The position numbers and the translations under genes were made by a program. Shown here one piece after another: positions 13,796-21,615 of a DNA stretch of 39,959 nucleotides. The stretch comes from Flavobacterium sp. UBA6203. GTDB taxonomy: Bacteria; Bacteroidota; Bacteroidia; Flavobacteriales; Flavobacteriaceae. Numbering within the stretch: the stretch's first letter is position 1; each line of letters opens with the position of its first letter. The stretch spans positions 1 through 39,959 of the forward strand of contig DIST01000024.1 in the NCBI GenBank assembly GCA_002421645.1. Reading direction: 5' to 3'. The notes under the pieces were generated by a model that was given only the letters and a program-made list of their open reading frames with translations, searched no databases and was not told the DNA's origin.

Positions 13796-15967
13796 TTATT
13801 TTTTAAAGTGTAAATCAAAGTAATCTGCAATTTTTGCATACATGTGAATTCGATCTCTTCCACCTACGTTATGTTCGTGATTTGGATATAAGAAATAATC
13901 CACTTGTTTTCCTGCTTTGATGCAAGCTTCAATAAAGTTCATGCTGTGTTGTTGCACTACTACTGGGTCTTGCGCTCCGTGAATAATTAACAATCTTCCT
14001 TTTAAATCTTTAGCTTTGCTTAATAAAGAAGTTTTTTCATATCCTTCAGGATTTTCTTGTGGCATATCCATATAACGTTCTCCGTACATGATTTCGTAGT
14101 ATTTCCAATCAATAACTGGTCCACCGGCTACACCTACTTTAAATACATCAGAATGATTTGTCATTAATGAAGTCGTCATGAAACCTCCAAAACTCCATCC
14201 AAAAACTCCAATTCTGTCTGCATCTACAAATGATTTTGATTTCAAGAATTCAATTCCTTTCATTTGATCTGCCATTTCGTTTACGCCTAAATTTCTATGG
14301 GTAACCTCACAGAATTTTTTTCCACGAGAATCACTTCCTCTATTGTCTAACGTAAAAACAACATATCCTTTTTGAGCCATGTAAATATCGAAGAATCCAG
14401 CACCGCCTAACCAACGATTGTTTACCAATTGCGCATGAGAACCTCCGTAAACATAAACCATTACAGGATATTTTTTCGTAGCATCAAAGTTGCCTGGATA
14501 AATTAATCTTCCGTTTAAAGGTGTTTTTCCGTCTGGAGAAGTTAGAGTTACGAATTCGATTTTAGGTAAATCAATTTTTCCTATGAAAGGATTTTCGGCT
14601 TTTACTAAAGAAGTATTCGCCATTTTATTTTTGATGTTTAAAATCGAAATTTCGTTTGGAGTTGTTAAGTTGCTGTATTGGTCTAAAATCATCGTTCCAT
14701 CTGAAGAAACAGAAGCCGTGTGCGTTCCAGAAATAGTTGTTAATTGAATGGTTTTTCCTGATTTTAAATCCACTTGAAACAATTGACGGTCTAATCCATT
14801 ATTGGTTGTTCCAATGTAGTTTATTTTTGTGTTGGTAGCATCAAAACCAAGCATATCTTTCACAACCACATCTTTAAAACCTAAGTTTTTCAATAATTTT
14901 CCATCGGTATTGTACAAATACATTTGGTTGAAACCAAAGAAATCGGTTTGATAAATAAATTGAGTTGGATTATTTGGAACAAAAGTTAACGCATGTTGTG
15001 GTTCTACCCAAGTAGTAGCTTTTTCTTCGAATAATGTTTTAACAAAAGCGCCTGTTGCAACATCATATTTATTGAATTTTAAATGATTTTGTTCCCGATT
15101 TAATATTCCAATGAAAATATGTTTTCCAGTTGGTTCCCAAGACACCATAGTTAAATATTGGTCTTTTGGTTCACCCGTTTGAATCGTTACTTTTTTACCC
15201 GAAGCTACATCGTAAATTACCAAAGTGACATTCTCGCTAGTCATTCCAGCCATTGGATATTTGATGTCTTTGTTGGTGGCTTCGCGCTCATTCCAATTGG
15301 TAAGCGGATAATTAGCGACCATAGTTTCATCTTTGCGATAATAAGCCAATTGCGTTCCTTTTTCGTTCCACCACATTCCTCTGTCGATACCAAATTCTTG
15401 ACGGTGTACATAATCAGAACCATTAACGATTGCTTTATTTTCGTCGTTCGTAACTTCAATAACTTGTCCAGAAGGCGTTGTGATTCGGATATTGTTTTCT
15501 TGTAACCAAGCGACATTATTATTAGAAGCAAATTTCGCTTGAGCACCTTCAATATTATAACTAATCACAGATGTAATCTGTTTTGAAACTACATCATAAG
15601 TTACTTTGTAATTGTTTTTCTTTCCCGCAACTTCCGTTTCAAAAGTATTTATGGTTTTCCAATTAATTGAAAAAGGAAACGTTCTAATGGTAAATTCATC
15701 ATTGGTGATTTTCGATTTCAAAGCGGTTTCAAATTCAGCTTTTGTAGCTAAAGTTGAAGCTGTCCAACCGTTTGCAGCACTTTTTTCAATTAAAGAAGAA
15801 AAGTCAGTACTTAAATACGTGATGGATTTGGAATCTTTACGCCATTGTTGGGCAGTTTGTGTTGTTGGAGCATATTTTCTTGGCCCTAAAACAGTTTCTT
15901 CAATAGTCAGATTTTGTGCCACAGCAAAGCTTCCAACCAATAGAAAACTTAAAAGATATTTTTTCAT
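13796..15967 (-). CDS. S9 family prolyl oligopeptidase, dipeptidyl peptidase IV type
   Basis: An exported serine peptidase of 723 residues that should release dipeptides with Pro or Ala at the second position. Residues 1-18 are a signal peptide (LLVGSFAVAQ). The N-terminal half is the eight-bladed beta-propeller, with the DPP IV signature region YRKDE near residue 215 and several short WEPTGKHIF-like blade segments. The C-terminal hydrolase domain carries YGGSHAQ near residue 508, the nucleophile GWSFGG with Ser near 593, the acid in GAQDPVVV near 667 and the His in NHEHNV near 699. Length matches the family. No sorting domain is present, so a periplasmic place is likely. Its promoter -7 box is at 15997-16004 on the minus strand. 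Confidence 0.93.
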   Translation of the reverse strand: MKKYLLSFLLVGSFAVAQNLTIEETVLGPRKYAPTTQTAQQWRKDSKSITYLSTDFSSLIEKSAANGWTASTLATKAEFETALKSKITNDEFTIRTFPFSINWKTINTFETEVAGKKNNYKVTYDVVSKQITSVISYNIEGAQAKFASNNNVAWLQENNIRITTPSGQVIEVTNDENKAIVNGSDYVHRQEFGIDRGMWWNEKGTQLAYYRKDETMVANYPLTNWNEREATNKDIKYPMAGMTSENVTLVIYDVASGKKVTIQTGEPKDQYLTMVSWEPTGKHIFIGILNREQNHLKFNKYDVATGAFVKTLFEEKATTWVEPQHALTFVPNNPTQFIYQTDFFGFNQMYLYNTDGKLLKNLGFKDVVVKDMLGFDATNTKINYIGTTNNGLDRQLFQVDLKSGKTIQLTTISGTHTASVSSDGTMILDQYSNLTTPNEISILNIKNKMANTSLVKAENPFIGKIDLPKIEFVTLTSPDGKTPLNGRLIYPGNFDATKKYPVMVYVYGGSHAQLVNNRWLGGAGFFDIYMAQKGYVVFTLDNRGSDSRGKKFCEVTHRNLGVNEMADQMKGIEFLKSKSFVDADRIGVFGWSFGGFMTTSLMTNHSDVFKVGVAGGPVIDWKYYEIMYGERYMDMPQENPEGYEKTSLLSKAKDLKGRLLIIHGAQDPVVVQQHSMNFIEACIKAGKQVDYFLYPNHEHNVGGRDRIHMYAKIADYFDLHFKK

Positions 15968-15996
15968 TACTAGTAAATTAATTGTGTATTAGAGTT

Positions 15997-16004
15997 CAAA
16001 GTTA
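15997..16004 (-). promoter_or_regulatory. Promoter -7 box of the S9 peptidase gene
   Basis: TAACTTTG on the minus strand (16004-15997) fits TAnnTTTG and is 30 bases from the ATG. No convincing -33 box; the region upstream is taken up by the terminator of the neighbouring gene. Confidence 0.45.
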
Positions 16005-16014
16005 CGTATTTGTT

Positions 16015-16048
16015 ACAAAAAAATCCGATTCATTGCTAAATCGGATTT
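16015..16048 (-). terminator. Terminator after the PLP enzyme gene
   Basis: AAATCCGAT (16021-16029) and ATCGGATTT (16040-16048) form a perfect 9-bp stem. On the minus strand the stem runs into a stretch of T (the A-run ending at 16023). Confidence 0.8.
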
Positions 16049-16068
16049 GTTAATTTATTTCGTTAGAA

Positions 16069-17271
16069 TTATAAAACGCCTAATTCTACCATACATTGTT
16101 TCATCATTTCGTAGGTTCTTTCAATATCGTTATCTAAGCCAATTGAAAAACGAATTAAACCATCCGTTAATCCCATTTCAGCTTGTTCTTCTAATGGAAT
16201 TTCTGATGAAGTTGAAGTTCCAGGAGCACTGAATAATGTTTTGTAAAATCCTAAACTTACCGCTAAGTAACCTAAGTTTCTTTCTTGCATTAATTCCATC
16301 AACGCATTGGCTTTATCTAAACTTCCAACATCAATCGTCATCATTCCACCAAAACCGTATTCTTGATTAATCATGGTTTTGTAAATTTCATGACTTGGGT
16401 GACTTGCTAAACCTGGATAAACCGTTTTAATTCCGTCTGCTTCAAATTTATTAGCCAAATACATTGCGTTGTGGCTGTGTTGTTTCATTCTGATGTGTAA
16501 TGTTCTTAAGTTTTTCATTACAGAAGCCGAACGCAAACTGTCCATTGTTGGACCTAAAAGCATACTTGCTCCGTCGTTAACGTTTTTCAAGCTGTTGATG
16601 AATTCTTGAGAAGCACAAACCACACCACCAACAGTATCACTACTTCCGTTGATGTATTTTGTTAAGGAATGAATCACAATATCAGCACCTAATTTCGCTG
16701 GAGCAACAGATAAAGGTGAAAACGTATTGTCAACTACTAATTTGATATTGTGTTTTTTAGCAATTTTTGCCAATGAAGCAATATTAGCAACTTCCAACAA
16801 AGGATTACTAACAGTTTCGCAGTAAAGAACTTTTGTATTTGGAGTGATAGCCGCTTCAACTACGTCTAATTTTGTGATATCTACAAATGTAGTTTTGATG
16901 CCCATTCTTGGAACGAAGTTTTTCAAGAAAGCATACGTTCCTCCGTAAATAGTTCTACTTGAAACGATATGATCTCCGTTTCCACACAATTGCAAAAGTG
17001 TAGGAGTGATAGCACCCATTCCAGAAGCAGCTACGTTTGCTGATTCTGTTCCTTCCATTGCTGCCAATGCTTTGTCTAAATATAAATTACTTGGTGATGA
17101 ATGACGAGAATATAAATAGCATCCTTCTGCATTCCCTTCAAAGGTGTCAAACATGGTCTTTGCTGAAAGAAATGTGTAAGTTGAACTATCTGAAATCGAT
17201 GGATTTACACCTCCGAATTCACCGAAATATTGTAAGTCTTGAATGCGATCTGCTGGATTGAATTTTTCCAT
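16069..17271 (-). CDS. Cys/Met-metabolism PLP-dependent enzyme (methionine gamma-lyase / cystathionine lyase or synthase family)
   Basis: A cytoplasmic fold-type I PLP enzyme of 400 residues acting on sulfur amino acids. The cofactor lysine is Lys205 in VIHSLTKYINGSSDTVGG, and Asp181 in VVDNTFSP should hold the pyridine nitrogen. Substrate-phosphate and active-site segments YSRHSSPSNLYL (near 54-65) and ASGMGAITPTLLQL (near 82-95) are kept. Gamma-lyase and gamma-synthase members cannot be separated safely by eye; methionine gamma-lyase is my first guess. The frame is open upstream, but ATG at 17271 (MEKFNPADRIQDLQYFG) is the family start. The gene is transcribed away from an Lrp/AsnC regulator 187 bases off, which suggests amino-acid-responsive control. 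Confidence 0.87.
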   Translation of the reverse strand: MEKFNPADRIQDLQYFGEFGGVNPSISDSSTYTFLSAKTMFDTFEGNAEGCYLYSRHSSPSNLYLDKALAAMEGTESANVAASGMGAITPTLLQLCGNGDHIVSSRTIYGGTYAFLKNFVPRMGIKTTFVDITKLDVVEAAITPNTKVLYCETVSNPLLEVANIASLAKIAKKHNIKLVVDNTFSPLSVAPAKLGADIVIHSLTKYINGSSDTVGGVVCASQEFINSLKNVNDGASMLLGPTMDSLRSASVMKNLRTLHIRMKQHSHNAMYLANKFEADGIKTVYPGLASHPSHEIYKTMINQEYGFGGMMTIDVGSLDKANALMELMQERNLGYLAVSLGFYKTLFSAPGTSTSSEIPLEEQAEMGLTDGLIRFSIGLDNDIERTYEMMKQCMVELGVL

Positions 17272-17301
17272 AAATTTTAAGTTTGGTTGTTTATTTAAAA
17301 T

Positions 17302-17332
17302 CAAATTTACTTATGTGTAATTTATTTTTCAA
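17302..17332 (-). promoter_or_regulatory. Promoter of the PLP enzyme gene
   Basis: On the minus strand TTG (17332-17330), a 20-base spacer and TAAATTTG (17309-17302) fit the Bacteroidota consensus. It lies in the region shared with the divergent lrp-type gene, where an Lrp protein could act on both. Confidence 0.6.
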
Positions 17333-17412
17333 TACATTGTAGTAAATTTAGAATTTTATACTAAATTAAGTTAAAGTTGTAGTTTTTATTTCTGTTATTT
17401 CTTTGTTTTAGT

Positions 17413-17420
17413 TACATTTG
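17413..17420 (+). promoter_or_regulatory. Promoter -7 box of the Lrp/AsnC regulator gene
   Basis: TACATTTG matches TAnnTTTG and lies 38 bases before the ATG. A -33 box at the proper distance is not clear. Confidence 0.5.
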
Positions 17421-17458
17421 CCGACAACTAAAAACTAACAACAACACAACAACAACCA

Positions 17459-17914
17459 ATGGACGCAATCGACAAAAAACTTTTAGGTTTTCTGCAAGAA
17501 GACACTAAAAAGACAACCAAGGAACTTTCCTTATTATTGAACCTTTCTGTAACTGCTGTTTACGAACGTATTAAAAAACTAGAACGAGAAGGAGTTATCA
17601 CTAAATACGTAGCACTTTTAGACCGAGTTAAATTAGAAAAATCTTTCGTGGTTTTCTGTCACATCAAATTAAACCAGCATACAAAAGACTACATCACAAC
17701 TTTCGAAAATGAAGTAGTTAAATTAACCGAAGTTTCAGAATGTTATCACGTAAGTGGAGATTACGACTATATTTTAAAAGTGAACGTTAAAGACATGGAA
17801 GAGTATCGTGAGTTCATGGTTACGAAACTTACTGGTTTGCAACATATCGGAAGTACGCACAGTTCTTTTATGATTGGAGAAGTAAAATATACAACCGCTT
17901 TTACTTTAAATTAA
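17459..17914 (+). CDS. Lrp/AsnC-family transcriptional regulator
   Basis: A DNA-binding protein of 151 residues, the standard Lrp size. Residues 1-50 form the helix-turn-helix (MDAIDKKLLGFLQEDTKK, then LLNLSVTAVYERIKKLE). Residues 60-145 form the RAM domain that binds amino acids and drives octamer formation, including the CYHVSGDYDYILKV segment near 97-110. The gene lies head to head with the Cys/Met PLP enzyme gene, an arrangement usual for a local regulator and its target. Methionine or another sulfur amino acid is therefore a fair guess for the effector. The downstream lpd gene has its own -7 box, so co-transcription is not needed. Confidence 0.92.
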   Translation: MDAIDKKLLGFLQEDTKKTTKELSLLLNLSVTAVYERIKKLEREGVITKYVALLDRVKLEKSFVVFCHIKLNQHTKDYITTFENEVVKLTEVSECYHVSGDYDYILKVNVKDMEEYREFMVTKLTGLQHIGSTHSSFMIGEVKYTTAFTLN

Positions 17915-17963
17915 GCTATAATAATTTACCAAAAAAGTAACAAAGAATTAATTCAAAAAGCGT

Positions 17964-17971
17964 TACTTTTG
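17964..17971 (+). promoter_or_regulatory. Promoter -7 box of lpd
   Basis: TACTTTTG fits TAnnTTTG and lies 40 bases before the lpd ATG; no clear -33 partner is visible. Confidence 0.45.
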
Positions 17972-18011
17972 TATCCGAATTTAAGTCGAACAACAAACTT
18001 TATATACAATC

Positions 18012-19415
18012 ATGAGTCAATTTGATGTAACCATTATTGGTTCTGGCCCTGGAGGATATGTTTCAGCTATCCGTTGTGCCCAATTAGGTTTTAAAACAGC
18101 TATTATTGAAAAATATTCAACTCTTGGAGGAACGTGTTTAAATGTAGGATGTATTCCATCGAAAGCATTATTAGCATCTTCGCATCATTATGAAGAGTTA
18201 CAACACTTTGCTGACCACGGAATTGAAGTTTCGGGAGATGTAAAAGTGAATTTAGAAAAAATGATTGCTCGTAAACAAGCAGTTGTAGATCAAACTTCGG
18301 GTGGTGTAAAATTCTTAATGGATAAAAACAACATTACCGTTTTCAATGGTGTAGGTTCGTTTGAAAGCGCAACTTCTGTAAAAGTGACGAAAGAAGATGG
18401 TTCTTCGGAAATCATCGAATCTAAAAATATTATTATTGCTACAGGTTCAAAACCATCTAGCTTACCATTTATCAAATTAGATAAAGAAAGAATCATCACT
18501 TCTACTGAAGCTTTGAAACTGAAAGAAGTTCCAAAACATTTAGTAATTATTGGTGGTGGTGTTATCGGAATTGAATTAGGTCAAGTATATTTACGTTTAG
18601 GAGCACAAGTTTCTGTAGTAGAATTCATGGATAGAATTATTCCAGGAATGGATGCAGCTTTATCAAAAGAATTGACTAAAGTGTTGAAAAAACAAGGTAT
18701 GAAATTCTACACATCTCACAAAGTTCAATCGGTAGAAAGAGCTGGAGATGTTGTAACCGTAAAAGCAGAAAATGCTAAAGGTGAAATCATCACATTAGAA
18801 GGTGATTATTCATTAGTTTCTGTGGGTCGTCGTCCTTATACAGATGGATTAAACGCTGAAAAAGCAGGTGTAAAAGTTACCGATAGAGGTCAAATCGAAG
18901 TAAACGATCATTTACAAACTTCAGCTTCAAATATTTATGCAATTGGTGACGTAGTTCGTGGAGCGATGTTAGCACACAAAGCTGAAGAAGAAGGTGTTTT
19001 AGTTGCCGAAATCTTAGCAGGTCAAAAACCGCATATCGATTATAACTTAATTCCGGGTGTAGTTTATACTTGGCCAGAAGTTGCAGCTGTTGGTAAAACA
19101 GAAGAGCAATTGAAAGCAGAAGGTGTAGCTTACAAAGCAGGAAGTTTCCCATTCAAAGCCTTAGGAAGAGCTAGAGCAGGAGGAGACACTGACGGTTTTG
19201 TAAAAATCTTAGCCGATGCAAAAACAGATGAAGTTTTAGGAGTTCATATGATTGGTGCAAGATGTGCCGATTTAATTGCAGAAGCAGTTACAGCTATGGA
19301 ATTCAGAGCAAGTGCAGAAGATATTTCAAGAATGTCTCACGCACACCCAACGTTTGCAGAAGCTATCAAAGAAGCAGCATTAGCAGCGACTGATAACAGA
19401 GCATTACACGTGTAA
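18012..19415 (+). CDS. lpdA: Dihydrolipoyl dehydrogenase (E3)
   Basis: The flavoprotein that reoxidises lipoamide in pyruvate, 2-oxoglutarate and branched-chain dehydrogenase complexes, passing electrons to NAD+. The 467-residue chain has the FAD-binding GSGPGG at residues 10-15, the redox-active disulfide GGTCLNVGCIPSKALL (Cys42, Cys47), the NAD-binding GGGVIGIELG near 180-189, a second FAD motif AIGDV near 315, and the catalytic His-Glu pair in HAHPTFAEAIKEA near the C-terminus. Length and motifs are standard. No E1 or E2 gene is adjacent, so it probably serves several complexes. It ends at a bidirectional terminator. Confidence 0.96.
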   Translation: MSQFDVTIIGSGPGGYVSAIRCAQLGFKTAIIEKYSTLGGTCLNVGCIPSKALLASSHHYEELQHFADHGIEVSGDVKVNLEKMIARKQAVVDQTSGGVKFLMDKNNITVFNGVGSFESATSVKVTKEDGSSEIIESKNIIIATGSKPSSLPFIKLDKERIITSTEALKLKEVPKHLVIIGGGVIGIELGQVYLRLGAQVSVVEFMDRIIPGMDAALSKELTKVLKKQGMKFYTSHKVQSVERAGDVVTVKAENAKGEIITLEGDYSLVSVGRRPYTDGLNAEKAGVKVTDRGQIEVNDHLQTSASNIYAIGDVVRGAMLAHKAEEEGVLVAEILAGQKPHIDYNLIPGVVYTWPEVAAVGKTEEQLKAEGVAYKAGSFPFKALGRARAGGDTDGFVKILADAKTDEVLGVHMIGARCADLIAEAVTAMEFRASAEDISRMSHAHPTFAEAIKEAALAATDNRALHV

Positions 19416-19436
19416 ATAGAAAAGTCATTATATGAA

Positions 19437-19473
19437 AAATCCCAAATTCAATTGAGTTTGGGATTTTTTTATT
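19437..19473. terminator. Bidirectional terminator between lpd and the DoxX gene
   Basis: AAATCCCAAA (19437-19446) and TTTGGGATTT (19457-19466) form a 10-bp stem, with T-run on the right and A-rich sequence on the left, serving the convergent genes on both strands. Confidence 0.85.
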
Positions 19474-19488
19474 TAATTATTTATAAAA

Positions 19489-19866
19489 TTATGCTTTTAC
19501 AATTTCTTTAAAACTATCCCAATTAGCATAAATTAAAAACACATTAGCAAACAAAATGGCTGCTGCCATTGGAATATCGGTACCAGTTACAACCGCGTGA
19601 ATTAGAAAAATATTAATGCTTATTGGCAATAAAATTATAGTTCCTAATCGAACAAACTTTCCACTTACTAACATTAATCCTGCTAATAATTCAATAGCTT
19701 TTGCTACAGGAAAAATGTATTTTGAAGCCATAAAACCAGCCATTAGAGTAGCCAAATCTCCTGTTGGTTCTGGTTGCTGTGGACCAAGCTTGAAAAAATA
19801 AGAAATAGAAGCAAAAAGCATCAAAGCTCCTAAAAGCACACGAATAATAATAGTTGCAATTTTCAT
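19489..19866 (-). CDS. DoxX-family membrane protein
   Basis: A protein of 125 residues with four hydrophobic segments, matching the small DoxX/DoxD-like family. The N-terminus IRVLLGALMLFASISYFF and the central FPVAKAIELLAGLMLVSGKFV are family-typical. Members sit in the inner membrane. Some are tied to redox or sulfur metabolism, but for most, including this one, no reaction can be named. The gene lies downstream of an unknown secreted protein on the same strand, with 30 bases between them. Confidence 0.85.
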   Translation of the reverse strand: MKIATIIIRVLLGALMLFASISYFFKLGPQQPEPTGDLATLMAGFMASKYIFPVAKAIELLAGLMLVSGKFVRLGTIILLPISINIFLIHAVVTGTDIPMAAAILFANVFLIYANWDSFKEIVKA

Positions 19867-19896
19867 AATTTGAATAGTTTTTTGGTTAGTAATTTT

Positions 19897-20448
19897 TTAA
19901 TTAGATGGTTTTATTAAATTGTAAAAGTTTGTTTCTTTTAAGATTTCTAAAAGAGTTACTTCATTATTGTAATTAATATTTTCATTTTGATCTAAAAAAC
20001 AAAAAGTATAATTTATCTCTTCAAGTCTTATATAAATTCCTTTATAATTGTAATTATTTCTTTTTATAATTTCAGATGTTTTAGCATAGATTAAATTCCT
20101 AATTTTTTCTTTTCCATGCATTTTAATTAAACATTCTATTTTAAGTGAGTCGGAAGAATATCTTCGAATCCAAATGTCTTCAGATTCTAGTTTATTCAAA
20201 CATTTTTTAAAGTCATTTTTTAAAAATAATATCTTAGCTCTCAAGAAATCAATTTCGCTATCTGCACTTAATTTTGCGCTTCCACAAAAACCATAGTCAC
20301 TTTTTTCAGCTCTATTTAATAATTTTTCAGCTTTTTTTAAGTTCGGATTTTCAGAATTTAAATTTTTTTCAACTTTTGTAATTAAACTGTAATTTTGAGA
20401 AAACAGATTAAAACTGAAAAGGAAAAATATGTAAAAGTATTTTGCCAT
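19897..20448 (-). CDS. Uncharacterised secreted protein
   Basis: I do not recognise this 183-residue protein. It starts with a signal peptide (MAKYFYIFFLFSFNLFSQ) and continues with short amphipathic helices (LKKAEKLLNRAEKSD, LRAKILFLKNDFKKCLNKLE) resembling divergent TPR-like repeats, rich in Lys, Asn and Glu. Four or so cysteines are spread out and form no obvious motif. Base composition is more AT-rich than the neighbours (long AAA/AAT runs), which may mean weak constraint or recent gain. A promoter -7 box TATATTTG lies at 20490-20483 on the minus strand. A periplasmic scaffold role is only a guess from the helical repeats. Confidence 0.6.
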   Translation of the reverse strand: MAKYFYIFFLFSFNLFSQNYSLITKVEKNLNSENPNLKKAEKLLNRAEKSDYGFCGSAKLSADSEIDFLRAKILFLKNDFKKCLNKLESEDIWIRRYSSDSLKIECLIKMHGKEKIRNLIYAKTSEIIKRNNYNYKGIYIRLEEINYTFCFLDQNENINYNNEVTLLEILKETNFYNLIKPSN

Positions 20449-20482
20449 TAAAAAGTTTGAATTTTTAAAATTAAGTATTATT

Positions 20483-20490
20483 CAAATATA
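20483..20490 (-). promoter_or_regulatory. Promoter -7 box of the unknown secreted protein gene
   Basis: TATATTTG on the minus strand fits TAnnTTTG, 35 bases from the ATG. A TTTG 14 bases upstream (20508-20505) is nearer than usual. Confidence 0.4.
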
Positions 20491-20502
20491 GTAAATTAAT
20501 TA

Positions 20503-20529
20503 AACAAAAAACCATCAGTTTCCCGATGG
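20503..20529 (-). terminator. Terminator after the DUF4349 gene
   Basis: CCATC (20512-20516) pairs with GATGG (20525-20529) as a short stem. On the minus strand it is followed by a T-run (A-run 20505-20511 on the plus strand). Confidence 0.65.
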
Positions 20530-20537
20530 CTTATTTC

Positions 20538-21431
20538 TTACTTTTTCAAAAACTTTTTATATCCCAAAAATCCAAAAAAACCAATCAAAACAAATGGCCA
20601 AAGCACCACTACAAATGAAATAATATGTTCCAACATAAACCAACCCGTTTTTACACTATCCCAAATTTGTAAGCCAATATTTGGTCGGTAAGCGTTGATA
20701 CTTTTTTCATTAGCCACCATTTCTTGCTTGATGCTTTCGTCTTGGTAAATGTTTAGCGTTAACGTACTAAAGTTTACTTGGTCTTGTAACGATAAATTCT
20801 GCAATTTTGAAGCGTCATTTTGTTCTTTTTTTGCATCTAAGGTTGCTTCGGCATCAACAACTTGATTTAGTTTTTTTCCTTTCGAGTCAATTGCATTTGC
20901 CAAACGTTTTTCTGAAGAATTGCTTCTTTTTTGTGATAGTTCATTCGATAACATTTGTAACGAAACATCATCTGCTTTAATGATGCGATAATCTAAAAAA
21001 TGAATTTGTTTCGCAATAGTTTTAATCACCGTATCCATTTTTGTATTTGGAACACGAATGGTAATGTTGTTGTCCACTTTATATTTTGTAGTCACTAAAG
21101 TGCTATCCTGACTCACTTTGGTTCGGTCTTCGCTGTGAATGTTGCTTTGTAGATTGGTATACGTTACAAATCCACCAAATCTCGTTGTCGCATCTTCAAT
21201 CGCATAAGTCGATTTGGCGACATTCTTAACTTTAAATTTCACATCTGCAGTTCTCACAAACTTTCGATTACTGTTTTTGTTTTCAACGGCGGCTGACGAA
21301 GAAATTACGCTTGTACTATCGGCTACGGCATTTTCTGAATAATCAGGTGTTTCTTCTGCAACTCTTTCTTTACAAGATAAGACTAAGCCAACAGCTAGCA
21401 AAGTCAATACGATTTTGGTGTTTTTGTTCAT
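20538..21431 (-). CDS. DUF4349 domain lipoprotein
   Basis: A 297-residue envelope protein. The lipobox VLSCKE (Cys about residue 20) predicts lipid anchoring. A Ser/Asn-rich linker leads to the DUF4349 domain from about residue 58 (FVRTADVKFKVKNVAKSTYAIED) to 230, including FGGFVTYTNLQS and a long charged coiled-coil segment (LSNELSQKRSNSSEKRLANAID) typical of the family. A single membrane segment follows near 268-288 (ISFVVVLWPFVLIGFFGFLGY) before a short Lys-rich end. Function unknown; the family resembles coiled-coil membrane-anchored proteins that may sense envelope state. Transcribed divergently from pabB. Confidence 0.83.
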   Translation of the reverse strand: MNKNTKIVLTLLAVGLVLSCKERVAEETPDYSENAVADSTSVISSSAAVENKNSNRKFVRTADVKFKVKNVAKSTYAIEDATTRFGGFVTYTNLQSNIHSEDRTKVSQDSTLVTTKYKVDNNITIRVPNTKMDTVIKTIAKQIHFLDYRIIKADDVSLQMLSNELSQKRSNSSEKRLANAIDSKGKKLNQVVDAEATLDAKKEQNDASKLQNLSLQDQVNFSTLTLNIYQDESIKQEMVANEKSINAYRPNIGLQIWDSVKTGWFMLEHIISFVVVLWPFVLIGFFGFLGYKKFLKK

Positions 21432-21615
21432 AAAAATTCATTTTTAAAGTTATTGATTAATTGTTTTTAATACGTGTAGTTTTAGAATCAATAGAAATGA
21501 ATTTTTAATGGGTTAGTTGTTGAGGCAAGAATAAAAACCGTGCCAAATTTTAACATTTGAACCATTTTTCAACAACTATTTTTTTGTTGTACTTTTACGA
21601 AGTAAATTTTCCAAT

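Noticed and set aside
17272..17304. Upstream extension of the PLP enzyme to position 17304
   Set aside because: It would include the promoter -7 box (17302-17309). The ATG at 17271 gives the normal family start.
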